Assembly (NCBI GenBank): GCA_034667405.1
Contig: JAXDJX010000016.1
Span: forward strand, 16,784-80,783
Reading direction: 5' to 3'
Length of the DNA: 64,000 bases
Source: JANXVR01 sp034667405
GTDB lineage: Bacteria; Actinomycetota; UBA4738; HRBIN12
This document shows, one piece after another, positions 24,402 through 33,289 of the stretch. Each line of letters opens with the position of its first letter. Positions within the stretch are counted from its first letter, which is position 1. The translations under genes and the position numbers were made by a program. The notes under the pieces are model-generated. The model had not been told where the DNA came from and did no database searches. It was given only the letters and a program-made list of their open reading frames with translations.

Positions 24402-25472
24402 ATGACTGAGAACGCCCCAGAGCGTGGGAGGGGAGCCCTTCGGGGCCGCCTGGTCGAGGGCATCCGCCTCATCTTCATCCCCGTCATGGCCACCGGTGCC
24501 TATGAGATCGGTGCCGCCCATGAGCCGAGCGGAGGCCAGACACTCCTGTGGGTCTTCGTGGGCGCGGGACTCGGCTATGTGATCGGAGGCATCACCGGCC
24601 GCCTGACGCTTCGCGCCGTCACCGGCATGGAGCGCGAACTGGGGCGCACACCAGCTCCGCAGTTGGCCGGAGGCGTCGTCGGTCTGATCATCGGTCTCAT
24701 CATCTCCGCCCTCATCATGGTCCCGCTCCTGTTCCTTCCGCCGTCGGTCACCTGGCCTGCGATCCTGTTCATCTACATCGTCATCGGCTCGTTGGGCTTC
24801 CGCCTGGGGCAAGCGAAGTACGAGGACCTCTTCGGACTGGTCGGTATGAAGCCTCGCGCCACGGCATCGGCGCGTGGTGACCTCCATGTGATCGACACCA
24901 GTGCGCTCATCGACGGTCGCGTGGCGGACCTGGTGGCGACGGGCTTCGTCAGCGGCACCGTGTTGTTGCACGACGGCGTCCTTCGCGAACTCCAAGCCAT
25001 CTCCGACTCATCCGACCCGAGACGACGTCAACGAGGGCGTCGTGGCCTGGACGTACTCGTCGATCTCCAGAAGGCTCCGACGGTCCAGTTCCAACTGGTC
25101 GAGGAGGCGGGTGTCATGGATGTGGACGCCGCCCTGGTTCGTCTGGCTCGGGAACGTGGCGCATCGCTCATCACGGTCGATCACAACCTGGCGAAGGTCG
25201 CGGAAGCCCTGCGAGTCCCCGTCGCCCAGATCAACGCGCTGGCCTCGAAGTTCCGCGTTCCCTACACCGCCGGCGACGAGATCTCGGTTCGTCTGGTGAA
25301 GGAGGGCCGAGAGCATGCGCAGGCGGTCGGGTACCTCGAGGACGGCACGATGGTGGTCGTCGAGAAGGCTGACGACCACATCGGAACCCAAGTGGAGGTC
25401 AAGGTGAAGAACGTCATCCTCACCACCACCGGCCGGATGGTCTTTGCCCTCCTCGCCGACGCAGAGGCCTGA
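24402..25472 (+). CDS. PIN and TRAM domain membrane protein, YacL-like
   Basis: 356 residues. Three to four membrane helices (~15-150) precede a PIN nuclease domain (VIDTSALIDGRVADLVATGF, later ITVDHNLAKVA with catalytic acids) and a C-terminal TRAM domain that binds RNA (EGREHAQAVGYLEDGTMVVVE). This is the YacL layout common in actinobacteria and Firmicutes between carD and ispD; its RNA target is unknown. GGAGG (24389-24393) supports ATG 24402 over upstream in-frame starts. Confidence 0.9.
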   Translation: MTENAPERGRGALRGRLVEGIRLIFIPVMATGAYEIGAAHEPSGGQTLLWVFVGAGLGYVIGGITGRLTLRAVTGMERELGRTPAPQLAGGVVGLIIGLIISALIMVPLLFLPPSVTWPAILFIYIVIGSLGFRLGQAKYEDLFGLVGMKPRATASARGDLHVIDTSALIDGRVADLVATGFVSGTVLLHDGVLRELQAISDSSDPRRRQRGRRGLDVLVDLQKAPTVQFQLVEEAGVMDVDAALVRLARERGASLITVDHNLAKVAEALRVPVAQINALASKFRVPYTAGDEISVRLVKEGREHAQAVGYLEDGTMVVVEKADDHIGTQVEVKVKNVILTTTGRMVFALLADAEA

Positions 25473-25516
25473 GACCAAGCACACCGCTGCGGTACGTTCT
25501 GCCATCCTTGTCGTTC

Positions 25517-26194
25517 ATGGAAGCGGTCGCGATCGTGTTGGCAGCCGGTGTCGGACGGCGTCTGGGGATGGGCGAACCCAAGGCGTTCCTGTCGCTCGGG
25601 GATGCGCCGATCCTGGTGTGGGCCGCGCGCTCTGCCCTTGCCTGCCCGCAGGTTGGCGCCTTGGTGGTCACCGCGCCGCTCGGGTTCGAGGACGAAGCCC
25701 GTTCTGCGCTCGCCGGCCTCGGAGGCACGGTCACGGTTGTCACGGGCGGGGACTCGCGCCAGGCCTCGGTCCGAAACGCTCTCCTGCAGGTCCCCCCGGA
25801 AGTGCCGTTCGTGCTGGTCCATGACGCGGCGCGGCCGTTCGTGTCTCCGGATCTCTTCACGCGGGCGCTGGAGGCGGTTCAGGGGGAGGCGGCCGGGGCG
25901 TTGCCCGTCCTGCCGGTCACCGACACGGTGAAGCAGGTTTCGCGAGGGTGGGTGACGGCAACGGTCGCCAGAGACGAATTGGGACTCGCCCAGACGCCCC
26001 AAGCCTTCCGCACCGACCTTCTGCGTGAGAGTCACGCATCCGCCGCCTCTGACGAACTCACCGACGACGCTGCCGTCCTGGAACGCGCGGGCCATCGCGT
26101 CCGAGCGATCGCGGGTGATCCCAACAACGTGAAGATCACCACCATGCTCGACCTCATCGCCGCCCGCGAGCGAGTGGATGGCACACGTGGTTGA
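25517..26194 (+). CDS. ispD: 2-C-methyl-D-erythritol 4-phosphate cytidylyltransferase
   Basis: 225 residues. Begins with the nucleotidyltransferase motif IVLAAGVGRRLG and has VHDAARPFVSPDL and PVTDTVKQV. It makes CDP-methylerythritol in the non-mevalonate isoprenoid pathway. ATG 25517 gives the normal N-terminus; a TTG at 25508 is possible. The end overlaps ispF by 17 bases. Confidence 0.94.
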   Translation: MEAVAIVLAAGVGRRLGMGEPKAFLSLGDAPILVWAARSALACPQVGALVVTAPLGFEDEARSALAGLGGTVTVVTGGDSRQASVRNALLQVPPEVPFVLVHDAARPFVSPDLFTRALEAVQGEAAGALPVLPVTDTVKQVSRGWVTATVARDELGLAQTPQAFRTDLLRESHASAASDELTDDAAVLERAGHRVRAIAGDPNNVKITTMLDLIAARERVDGTRG

Positions 26195-26666
26195 GATCAG
26201 GATCGGACAGGGGTTCGACGTGCACCCGTGGGCGCAAGGCCGGCCCCTCCTGCTCGGTGGTGTTCCGTTCGAAGGGGATGCGGGGCTCGAGGGCCATTCC
26301 GATGGCGATGTCGTGTGCCACGCCCTCGCGGACGCGATGCTCGGCGCAGCGGCGCTGGGTGACATCGGCATGCACTTCCCCGACACCGATCCGGCCATGT
26401 CGGGCATCGGCGGGCTCGAGGTGCTGTCTCGCACCATCGCCTTGCTTCGCGAAGGCGGGTTCGTTCCGGCGTCGGTGGATCTCACCGTCATCTGTGAGCG
26501 CCCGGCTGTAGCCCCGCGTCGAGATGAGATGCGCCGGGTGCTGGCCGGCGCGCTCGACATCTCGGTCGACCGCGTCTCCGTGAAGGCCACACGTCCCGAA
26601 GGTCTCGGTCTGACTGCCGACGGCATCGGCTGCATGGCACTTGCGACCATCTCGGGGGAACCGTGA
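26178..26666 (+). CDS. ispF: 2-C-methyl-D-erythritol 2,4-cyclodiphosphate synthase
   Basis: 162 residues. Signatures RIGQGFDVHPW (zinc ligands), LEGHSDGDVVCHALADAMLGAAALGDIGMHFPDTDP and VSVKATRPEGLGLTADGIG are complete. It cyclises CDP-ME-2-phosphate two steps after IspD. It overlaps ispD and, by GTGA, rlmB. The cysS gene that often sits between ispF and rlmB in actinobacteria is not here. Confidence 0.95.
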   Translation: MAHVVEIRIGQGFDVHPWAQGRPLLLGGVPFEGDAGLEGHSDGDVVCHALADAMLGAAALGDIGMHFPDTDPAMSGIGGLEVLSRTIALLREGGFVPASVDLTVICERPAVAPRRDEMRRVLAGALDISVDRVSVKATRPEGLGLTADGIGCMALATISGEP

Positions 26667-27475
26667 GCGAGAGGGGCCGCGGGCGACAGGCGGGAAGCCG
26701 CACATCCAAGGCACGCCCGCCTCGGCCCTCTACCGGTGGCCTTACAAGCGTGGTTGCCGGGCGCCGGGCCGTCACCGAAGCGCTCCGTGCGGGAGACGTC
26801 GTCGATCTTCTCATCATGCCGAACGCGAAGGCAACGGAGGGACTGCGCGCCGTGCTTCAGGCTGCGGCCGCAGCGGGCCTTGCCGTGCAGACCGTGGCAC
26901 GCTCGGAACTCGATCAGATGGCTCCCGCGCACCAGGGTGTCGTCGCGCGCGTCCGGGAACCCGCCGTTCCGAAAGAGCTCTCCGAACGCGATCTGGACTC
27001 GTTCCCGTTCACGCAGGACGCGGTCGTGGTGATCCTGGACGGCATCACCGATCCGCAGAACCTGGGGGCGGCGGCGCGTTCGGCCGAGGCTGCCGGTGCC
27101 GCGATGCTCGTCACCCGGACCCGACGGGCGGCGGAGGTGACGCCGGCAGCGGTGCGCGCTTCCGCGGGCGCGCTGCTCCACCTGGCGCACGCCCGCGTCG
27201 CCAACATCGCCCGTGCCATCGAACGGTTGCAAGCCAACGGGTTCTTCGTGACGGGTCTTGACGGTGATGCCACGGCCAGCGTGTTCGACGACCCGTGCCC
27301 TCCCGGGCGGGTGGCGGTCGTCATCGGAAGCGAGGGCGAAGGGATGGCCCGCTTGACCCGGGAGAAGTGTGACGCGCTCGTCTCGCTGCCGATGAACGGA
27401 AGGGTCGCATCGTTGAACGCGTCCGCCTCGCTCGCGGCGACTCTCTATGCCTACGTCCTGGCCTCGCGCGCCTAG
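26663..27475 (+). CDS. rlmB: 23S rRNA (guanosine-2'-O-)-methyltransferase RlmB-type, SpoU family
   Basis: 270 residues from GTG. A basic N-terminus precedes the substrate-binding domain (VVAGRRAVTEAL) and the SPOUT domain with motif 1 ILDGITDPQNLGAAARSAEAAGA, motif 2 VIGSEGEGMARLTREKCD and motif 3 SLPMNGRVASLNASASLAATLY. SAM is bound in a trefoil knot. The exact modified nucleotide is inferred from family. Confidence 0.9.
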   Translation: MSERGRGRQAGSRTSKARPPRPSTGGLTSVVAGRRAVTEALRAGDVVDLLIMPNAKATEGLRAVLQAAAAAGLAVQTVARSELDQMAPAHQGVVARVREPAVPKELSERDLDSFPFTQDAVVVILDGITDPQNLGAAARSAEAAGAAMLVTRTRRAAEVTPAAVRASAGALLHLAHARVANIARAIERLQANGFFVTGLDGDATASVFDDPCPPGRVAVVIGSEGEGMARLTREKCDALVSLPMNGRVASLNASASLAATLYAYVLASRA

Positions 27476-27536
27476 AGCGTGCACGGGCGCGTGCCGTTGC
27501 TGCTAGCGTCGATGACGTCCAGAGAGGGAGCGTGCC

Positions 27537-28052
27537 GTGTCCGACATACCGCCGCCACCATCAACGCCGCCGCCATCCGGCGGACCTGAGGGTGTGGTCC
27601 CGCCGCCTCCTACCAGCGACGCGGTCCCGTTCGTCATCCCGACGCCCATGGCCGCGCCCCCGCGACGCCCATCCGTGCTGACAACGGCTGCGGTGGCGTT
27701 CCTGGTGCTCGCCTTCCTGCACGGGTTCGCCGCGCTGGTCATCCTCTCGCTTCGGAGTTCGTCCACGCCCTCGCCACTGCTACAGACGTCGACGGGCAAT
27801 CATTCCTTCGGCGTCGGTGTGGGGGTGTTGGTCCTCGGCGTTCTTGAACTGCTGGCAGGGTTCCTTGTGCTTCGACTCAACGGAGCCGGCAGGATCCTCG
27901 GTCTCGTGGTGGCGAGTCTTGAGGTGATCAACGGCTTGCGTGTCCTCATCGACGGCCAGGGCACGGCGGTGCTCGGGATCGGGATCAACCTGTTCCTCAT
28001 CTACGCCCTCGCCACCACGGGAGATGTCTTCGCCCGAGCACGGCGGCGGTAG
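27537..28052 (+). CDS. Four-helix membrane protein with Pro-rich N-terminus
   Basis: 171 residues from GTG with AGAGAGGGAG upstream. The first ~45 residues are Pro-rich and presumably cytoplasmic; four hydrophobic segments follow (~48-70, 88-110, 115-137, 142-160). No family recognised. Its TAG stop is part of the -10 box of the next tRNA. A TAGCGT hexamer at 27504-27509 may be its promoter. Confidence 0.65.
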   Translation: MSDIPPPPSTPPPSGGPEGVVPPPPTSDAVPFVIPTPMAAPPRRPSVLTTAAVAFLVLAFLHGFAALVILSLRSSSTPSPLLQTSTGNHSFGVGVGVLVLGVLELLAGFLVLRLNGAGRILGLVVASLEVINGLRVLIDGQGTAVLGIGINLFLIYALATTGDVFARARRR

Positions 28053-28055
28053 ACT
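28050..28055 (+). promoter_or_regulatory. -10 hexamer of tRNA-Thr(UGU), overlapping a stop codon
   Basis: TAGACT lies 8 bases before the tRNA. Its first three bases are the stop codon of the membrane-protein gene. It is identical to the hexamer before tRNA-Thr(CGU). Confidence 0.55.
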
Positions 28056-28063
28056 CAGCCTCG

Positions 28064-28137
28064 GCCGGCGTGGCGCAGTCCGGTAGCGCAACCGATTTGT
28101 AATCGGTAGGTCGTCGGTTCGAATCCGACCGCCGGCT
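28064..28137 (+). tRNA. tRNA-Thr (anticodon UGU)
   Basis: Cloverleaf: acceptor GCCGGCG/CGCCGGC, anticodon stem CCGAT/ATCGG with loop TTGTA centred on TGT (reads ACA), T arm GTCGG-TTCGAAT-CCGAC, discriminator T. CCA is not encoded. The gene ends 1 base from the stop of the convergent amidohydrolase gene. Confidence 0.95.
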
Positions 28138-28138
28138 C

Positions 28139-29692
28139 TCAGTGACGCAGGATGTGTCCGGCTCGTTCCCCCAGACCACCGTCATCCACCGCCACACGCC
28201 CGTTGACGACGACGAGATCGATCCCCTTCGGGAAGGCATGCGGCGCACCGAACTCCGCGGTGTCGTCCACCCGGTCCGCGTCGAACACCACCAGGTCGGC
28301 GAACGCTCCTTCCTGGATGAGGCCGCGCCCGGTGAGGCCGAACCGCCTCGCCGGCAGCGAGGTCATCTTCGCGACGGCGGTCTCGAGCGACAGCACCCCG
28401 TCGCGGACGTAGCGTCCAAGGACCCGCGGAAACGTCCCGTAGTTCCGTGGGTGGACGGGCTGTGTGCCGAGAGGACCGTCGGGACTCATCGCGATCGCGT
28501 CGCTCGCTACCATCACCTCCGGGTCCGCGAGGATCGTGCGCACGTCGTCTTCATGCATGGCGTGCCCGATGCATCCCGTCTCCGCCCGCGCATCCAGCAA
28601 CCGCACGAACATGTCGAACGGCTCGCATGCGGCATCCTCGGCGAGCGCCGCGATGCTCCGGCTGTCCCAGGTCGGGTCCGCGCTTGCTTCGACGACGATG
28701 CTGTCCCACCCAACACCGTTGATGCTCGACTGGAAACCCGGTTCGCCATCTTCAACAGCGGTGCGGAGCCGGGTCGGTTCCGCGGCTGCGATAGCCGCCA
28801 CGCGGTCGACGGGAGCCCACGGGGGCAGGAGCGAGGAGAGGATGGATTCCCACGCGGTGTACGGATACTGATCGGCCGTCACATCGTCGGCGCCATGAAG
28901 TGTTGCCAACAACTCTCCGGCGCGTCCCCACATGCCGCGGGTCTCGCATTTGAGGTGGCTGATGTGCGCGGGGAGCCCGGCTTCTCTCGCCACTCGTATC
29001 GCCTCATCAACCGCCGCGAAGAGCGGGTGGCCTTCGCCACGGATATGGCTCGCGTAGACGCCGCCCCGGTCTGCGACTTCACGGGCCAGCGCCACCACTT
29101 CCTGGGTCTCCGCGAACATGCCCGGGACGTAGATGAGGCCGGTGGAAAGCCCGACGGCACCGTCATCCACGGCAGCGGCGACGAGCGCGCGCATGCCGCG
29201 GAGTTCGTCCGCGTTCGGTGCGCGTTGCGCGAGCCCCATCACCTCGGCGCGCACGGCGCCGTGTCCAACCAGCGCGGCGATGTTCACGGCGGGCCTGCAG
29301 GCCTGCATCGCGTCCATCCACTTCCCGAACGATGGCCACCCGACCGGCAGGGACGGCTCGCCCACCATCTCGGCGCACTCGAGCGCGCCGGCGTTCGGCC
29401 ACGGCGAGATCCCGCAGTTCCCGACCACGACCGTGGTGACACCTTGATGCACCGTGCTCGCGAAGCCCGGTTCGACCATGGGGGCCAGGTCGGAATGATT
29501 GTGGACGTCGATGGATCCGGGAGCGAGCACCGACGCGCCAGCATCCACCACGCGAGCGGCGTCCTGCGGCGGCATCACGTCAGCACGCTCCACCGCGGCG
29601 ATCCGATCTCCGCGGATCCCGACCCAGCCGTCCCACCCGGGCCGGCCGAGACCGTCGACGATCCGCGCGTTCACGATGACGAGGTCGAACAC
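28139..29692 (-). CDS. Amidohydrolase, N-acyl-D-amino-acid deacylase family
   Basis: 517 residues from GTG. The metal-site motif GSIDVHNHSD is near residue 60, followed by HQGVTTVVVGNCGISPWP, YASHIRGEG, HISHLKCE and a late SDAIAMSPDG, as in D-aminoacylases. C-terminal composite beta-domain ends GLGERAGHILRH. It should hydrolyse N-acyl-D-amino acids or related cyclic amides; substrate uncertain. TAACAT (29705 to 29700) 7 bases upstream marks a leaderless start. Confidence 0.88.
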   Translation of the reverse strand: MFDLVIVNARIVDGLGRPGWDGWVGIRGDRIAAVERADVMPPQDAARVVDAGASVLAPGSIDVHNHSDLAPMVEPGFASTVHQGVTTVVVGNCGISPWPNAGALECAEMVGEPSLPVGWPSFGKWMDAMQACRPAVNIAALVGHGAVRAEVMGLAQRAPNADELRGMRALVAAAVDDGAVGLSTGLIYVPGMFAETQEVVALAREVADRGGVYASHIRGEGHPLFAAVDEAIRVAREAGLPAHISHLKCETRGMWGRAGELLATLHGADDVTADQYPYTAWESILSSLLPPWAPVDRVAAIAAAEPTRLRTAVEDGEPGFQSSINGVGWDSIVVEASADPTWDSRSIAALAEDAACEPFDMFVRLLDARAETGCIGHAMHEDDVRTILADPEVMVASDAIAMSPDGPLGTQPVHPRNYGTFPRVLGRYVRDGVLSLETAVAKMTSLPARRFGLTGRGLIQEGAFADLVVFDADRVDDTAEFGAPHAFPKGIDLVVVNGRVAVDDGGLGERAGHILRH

Positions 29693-29751
29693 GGGCAGGA
29701 TGTTATCGGCCGAACGCGTTACGGTGAGGGCCGATCGAGAAGGAGGTCGCG

Positions 29752-30048
29752 ATGGGATTGCTCGACAAGGCGAAGGACCTGGCATCGAAGGCCGCGGAAG
29801 AAGCGCAGAAGGCGGCCGGCGCCGCCAAGGAGAAGGTCGATGACGTCCAGGCCCGACGGAAGGCCGACGACCTGGCCAAACAGCTCGGCTACCTGATCGT
29901 GCGCGAACGCACGGACGGCACGATGGCGGGCGAAGAAGGGGACCGGCTGGTCGCAGAGATCACCGTTATCGAGGCGTCGCTCGTGGCGGTTCCGGCGACG
30001 GACGCCGCGGACATGCCGCCCGCCGAAGGCGACGCTCCGGCCTCCTAG
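29752..30048 (+). CDS. Small helical protein, unknown function
   Basis: 98 residues with AAGGAGG (29740-29746) upstream. The first half is an Ala/Lys/Glu-rich amphipathic helix (LLDKAKDLASKAAEEAQKAAGAAKEKVDD), like LEA or YtxH-type stress proteins; the second half contains ADDLAKQLGYLIVRERTDGTMAGEEGDRLVAEI. Divergent from the amidohydrolase; a TACGGT hexamer at 29720-29725 is the likely -10. Its stop shares CTAG with the histidine kinase stop. Confidence 0.7.
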   Translation: MGLLDKAKDLASKAAEEAQKAAGAAKEKVDDVQARRKADDLAKQLGYLIVRERTDGTMAGEEGDRLVAEITVIEASLVAVPATDAADMPPAEGDAPAS

Positions 30049-32261
30049 CCGCCGGGTAGGAACACGTGGAAGGCCGCCCCGCCGCCGGGGCGTTCGTCCA
30101 GCCACGCCCGGCCCCCGTGCAGCTCCGCGAAGCGCAGCACCAACGAAAGTCCGACCCCCACGCCCGGAGAGTGGCCGGCCGCGGAGCCGGGTACCTGGCG
30201 GAACGGTTCGAACACGGCATCGCGGAGATCGTCGGGCACACCCGGGCCGTCGTCCTCGACGGTGAACAGGACGCCGCCGTCCTTCGCCTCGGCCGTGAGC
30301 CATATGTGCGCACCGGGAGGCGTGTGCCGGAGCGCGTTCGAGAGCAAGTTCTCGATGATCCGTTCGACCTTCGCGCCATCGATCGACACCGTGACCGGCC
30401 GAACGTCGAGCTCCAACTTCCGTCCCTCCGGGATCTCGAGCTCGGCAACGCAGCGTTCGACCAACTCCCGCACATCGGTTGGCCGGAGTTGGGGTGAGAC
30501 GATCCCGCGCTGCAGCCGATCAAGGTCCAAGAGGTCGGACAACAAACGCTCAAGTTTGCGGGCGTTCATCGCGATCCGGCGGATCAGGTCGTCCGTGTCA
30601 TCGCGTGTCAGATCGGGTCCGGCTTGCTCCAGCGTGAGCGCCGATCCCAAGATCGCGGTAAGCGGCGTCCGGAGGTCGTGCGATACGGCTTCCAAGAACG
30701 TGTTCTTCATCTCGTCCAGGTTGCGCAGGCGTTCGCTGGCCTCCTTCTCCCGTCGGAAGGCCTCGGAATACTTCCGCTCCGATCTGCGAAGCGCCTGTTC
30801 GGCGGTCTTGCGTTCGGTGATGTCGACCATGAGTCCGCGGAGCAGGCGGGTGCCCCCTTGTGGAGCGCGAACGGGGTGGATGAGGTCTCGCATCCATCGA
30901 ACGGTTCCGTCCTTGGCACGAGCCCGGTACTCCAGGCTCAGATCGGAGACCTCGGCCACCGACCCCAGGAGCGCGAGCCGCGCACCGGCTCGATCCTGGT
31001 CGGCGATGTGATCGCCCCACGCCCGTTCCTCGAGATCGGTTCCCAGGGCGCCCGAGCCCAGCAGCGCGTCGACCCGGCCGCCCACGAACCGGAACGCCAG
31101 GGTGGCGGGGTCCGCCTCCCAGAAGATGGCATCGAGACTCTCGACCAACTCGTGGAAGCGCTCGAGTTCGGTGATCCTCCGCGCGTTCCCGAGCGCGAGC
31201 GATGCGGTGTCGGCCACGCCGCGGGCAAGTCGTAGATCGGCCGGGCTGAACGTCGCGTCGGGGCTTCGAGCGATGAGGATGAGCGCTCCGAAACCGTCCG
31301 GCTCCCAGTGCAGGGGCGCCACCATGGTTTCCCGGGCGTCCGGGAGGATCCAATGCTCCGGCGGCACCTGTGCGACCAGATCCTTCGGGATGATGAACGG
31401 CTCGACGTCCGAGACCATCATTGCCGTCGCGAGTTCCGCGCTCACCGCGCCGATCTCGCCAAGGGGTTTGGCCGTCTCATCGTCGGAGAGGATGCTTTTG
31501 GCTCGGAAGTCGCCGGTCGATTCGTCGCGGGTGTACGCGGCGAGCGTGTCGCTCGGCACCAAGGTGCTGACGGTGGTTAGTGCCTCCGTGAGGATGTCTA
31601 CAGGGGAGGACATCCCGGTGAGGGCCTGCGACAACCGCAGGAGAGCCGCGGATGTCTCGGCCGCCTCGCGTTCGGCTTGGAAGAGCTTCGCATTCTCGAA
31701 GGCAACCGCAGCCTGGGAGGCGAGCACCTCCAACAGCCGTTGATCGTTCTCGTCGAACTTGCCGAAGCCGAGCGAGGACAGGACGATCACGCCGACCAGC
31801 TTGTCCCCCGCCGTCATCGGCACGGCCAGCATCGATTCGAGGATGTCCTCCGTGCCCTCGATCACGACGGAGTAATCGATGAGCCGGGCATCGGCTGTTA
31901 GCAACGATTCGCGGCGTTCGGCGACCTGGCCGGTGATGCCCTCGCCCATCAGCGTGACCAGGTCCTCGACGGATTCGCGTTCGTATTCGGAGAAGAGCGT
32001 GCCGTGGAAGGCGACCGGAAGCAGGGTGATGCCATCCGTCTGGAGGAGGTACACCCGGCAGTTGTGATAATCGATGATGGTGTGGAGTTCGCCGGTGATG
32101 GCGTTGCCGATCTCCCCCACGTCGCTGAGGCTGTTGAGCTTGGCCGCCAGACTGTGGAGCATGTCCAGCTCCGCGCCAGAGCGCACAGCCTGATCCCGCT
32201 GGGGGTGAGGTCGGCTCGCGAGCGCCTCGCCCGCTTCTCCGCCTTCGACCGGTCCGGCCAT
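30045..32261 (-). CDS. Sensor histidine kinase with two GAF domains and a PAS domain
   Basis: 738 residues, soluble. Two GAF domains (~25-185 and ~195-355), a PAS/PAC domain (~360-490, ending LLRGLMVDITERK), a coiled segment, HisKA with VSHDLRTPLTAILG and HATPase with N box NLLSNALRHT, G1 DDGPGVP and G2 GVGVGLSL. All catalytic boxes look intact. GAF and PAS input suggests a small-molecule, redox or light signal. No response regulator is adjacent. ATG 32261 with AAGGGGGCGGG upstream is preferred over an in-frame TTG at 32348. Confidence 0.9.
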   Translation of the reverse strand: MAGPVEGGEAGEALASRPHPQRDQAVRSGAELDMLHSLAAKLNSLSDVGEIGNAITGELHTIIDYHNCRVYLLQTDGITLLPVAFHGTLFSEYERESVEDLVTLMGEGITGQVAERRESLLTADARLIDYSVVIEGTEDILESMLAVPMTAGDKLVGVIVLSSLGFGKFDENDQRLLEVLASQAAVAFENAKLFQAEREAAETSAALLRLSQALTGMSSPVDILTEALTTVSTLVPSDTLAAYTRDESTGDFRAKSILSDDETAKPLGEIGAVSAELATAMMVSDVEPFIIPKDLVAQVPPEHWILPDARETMVAPLHWEPDGFGALILIARSPDATFSPADLRLARGVADTASLALGNARRITELERFHELVESLDAIFWEADPATLAFRFVGGRVDALLGSGALGTDLEERAWGDHIADQDRAGARLALLGSVAEVSDLSLEYRARAKDGTVRWMRDLIHPVRAPQGGTRLLRGLMVDITERKTAEQALRRSERKYSEAFRREKEASERLRNLDEMKNTFLEAVSHDLRTPLTAILGSALTLEQAGPDLTRDDTDDLIRRIAMNARKLERLLSDLLDLDRLQRGIVSPQLRPTDVRELVERCVAELEIPEGRKLELDVRPVTVSIDGAKVERIIENLLSNALRHTPPGAHIWLTAEAKDGGVLFTVEDDGPGVPDDLRDAVFEPFRQVPGSAAGHSPGVGVGLSLVLRFAELHGGRAWLDERPGGGAAFHVFLPGG

Positions 32262-32371
32262 CCCGCCCCCTTCTTGCGGTTCTACGGTGGATTCTCTCAC
32301 TGGGTCCCGGCGCGCGTTCCTTCGGCAGGCGGCCGCCTCCTCCTTCAAGGTCGGCAGTTCGGCGTAGGTGC

Positions 32372-32399
32372 TTGAACCGTCGGAGGTGGTTGCTAGCCT
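32372..32399 (+). promoter_or_regulatory. Promoter for the DUF3263 gene
   Basis: TTGAAC (32372-32377), 16-base spacer, TAGCCT (32394-32399), then 6 bases to the ATG: a convincing leaderless promoter. Confidence 0.65.
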
Positions 32400-32405
32400 C
32401 GCCCC

Positions 32406-32669
32406 ATGAACCCCACCTCACCCTTGGATCAAGCCGTCCGAGACATCCTGGATTTCGAGCGGGAGTGCTGGAAGCTCACCATGACGAAAGAGCGGGCGAT
32501 CCGGGAATGCTTCGGATTCTCCCCCACGCGGTACCACCAGTTACTGAATCGCGCGGTGGACCACCCCTCGGCACTCGCCTACGACCCGATGCTGGTGCGG
32601 CGCCTTCGGCGGCTCCGCGATTCGCGTCGGCGGAGTCGTGTCGCCGACCAGCTCGGCGTCCGTCCCTGA
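32406..32669 (+). CDS. DUF3263 family protein
   Basis: 87 residues. The motif ILDFERECWKLTMTKERAIRECFGFSPTRYHQLLNRAVDHPSALAYDPMLVRRLRRLRDSRR is characteristic of DUF3263, a small actinobacterial helical protein with a helix-turn-helix look and basic C-terminus. In M. tuberculosis (Rv0430) it precedes the LytR_C protein VirR (Rv0431), and the same pair occurs here. Function unknown; a DNA-binding role is inferred. Leaderless. Confidence 0.85.
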   Translation: MNPTSPLDQAVRDILDFERECWKLTMTKERAIRECFGFSPTRYHQLLNRAVDHPSALAYDPMLVRRLRRLRDSRRRSRVADQLGVRP

Positions 32670-32683
32670 GGCGGGCGGAGCGG

Positions 32684-32689
32684 TAGGAT
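32684..32689 (+). promoter_or_regulatory. -10 hexamer for the LytR_C gene
   Basis: TAGGAT followed by 6 bases and GTG at 32696, with no Shine-Dalgarno: a second leaderless start directly behind the DUF3263 gene. Confidence 0.55.
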
Positions 32690-32695
32690 TGCCCC

Positions 32696-33217
32696 GTGAA
32701 TCTGGGCACCGCACGGATCATCATCATCCTGGCTCTCGTCGTGGCCGGCGTCGCGGTCCTCACGAACGCCTTCGGCCCCGGAACGGTTGCCCTCACGCCG
32801 CTCGACCCGGGAAGCTCGACCAGCAGCAGCCCAACGGGTTCCACCAGTCCCTCCGTCAGCGCCAGCCATTCCCCCAAGCCCCTTCCTTCGCCGGAAACCA
32901 CAGGTGTACTCGTGTCCGTATTCAGCGGCATCAGCGCGCCGGGATGCGCGGCCAAGGTCAACACCATGCTCGTTGGCGATGGGTACGTCGCGGCGGATCC
33001 GGCGGGCGACGCAACCCGCAAGCCCATCGCGAAGACCGTCGTCTACTACCGCATCCCCGATCCTCAGCGTCACAACCAGTCTGACGCCATCAACATCGCG
33101 AAGACCTACTTCGACTCGGCACACGTGTCGAAGCTTCCGGGGGACTTTCCGGGCGTGGTGAGCGGCCAAGCTCAGGCCGTCGTCCTCATCGGTGCCGACT
33201 ACGTCGCGAACTGCTAG
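32696..33217 (+). CDS. LytR_C-domain membrane protein, VirR-like
   Basis: 173 residues from GTG. One N-terminal membrane helix (~8-27), a Ser/Pro/Thr-rich linker (~38-65) and a LytR C-terminal domain (VLVSVFSGISAPGCAAKVNTML ... VVLIGADYVANC) outside the membrane. The mycobacterial counterpart VirR (Rv0431) affects extracellular vesicle release and envelope integrity. The pairing with DUF3263 supports the assignment. Two Cys flank the domain and might form a disulfide. Confidence 0.82.
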   Translation: MNLGTARIIIILALVVAGVAVLTNAFGPGTVALTPLDPGSSTSSSPTGSTSPSVSASHSPKPLPSPETTGVLVSVFSGISAPGCAAKVNTMLVGDGYVAADPAGDATRKPIAKTVVYYRIPDPQRHNQSDAINIAKTYFDSAHVSKLPGDFPGVVSGQAQAVVLIGADYVANC

Positions 33218-33242
33218 CAGCCCGGCCCGCGGAAGGCCTCGA

Positions 33243-33272
33243 TTGACGTTCGCCGGGTGGTATCCCTAGGCT
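33243..33272 (+). promoter_or_regulatory. Promoter of the Rrf2-family gene
   Basis: TTGACG (33243-33248), 18-base spacer, TAGGCT (33267-33272). Transcription would start near 33279, inside or just before GGAGGAG (33280-33286). Confidence 0.6.
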
Positions 33273-33289
33273 GACCTGCGGAGGAGCAG

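Noticed and set aside
25262..27484. 740-codon open frame antisense to ispD-ispF-rlmB
   Set aside because: Crosses three confidently assigned overlapping genes; no recognisable protein.
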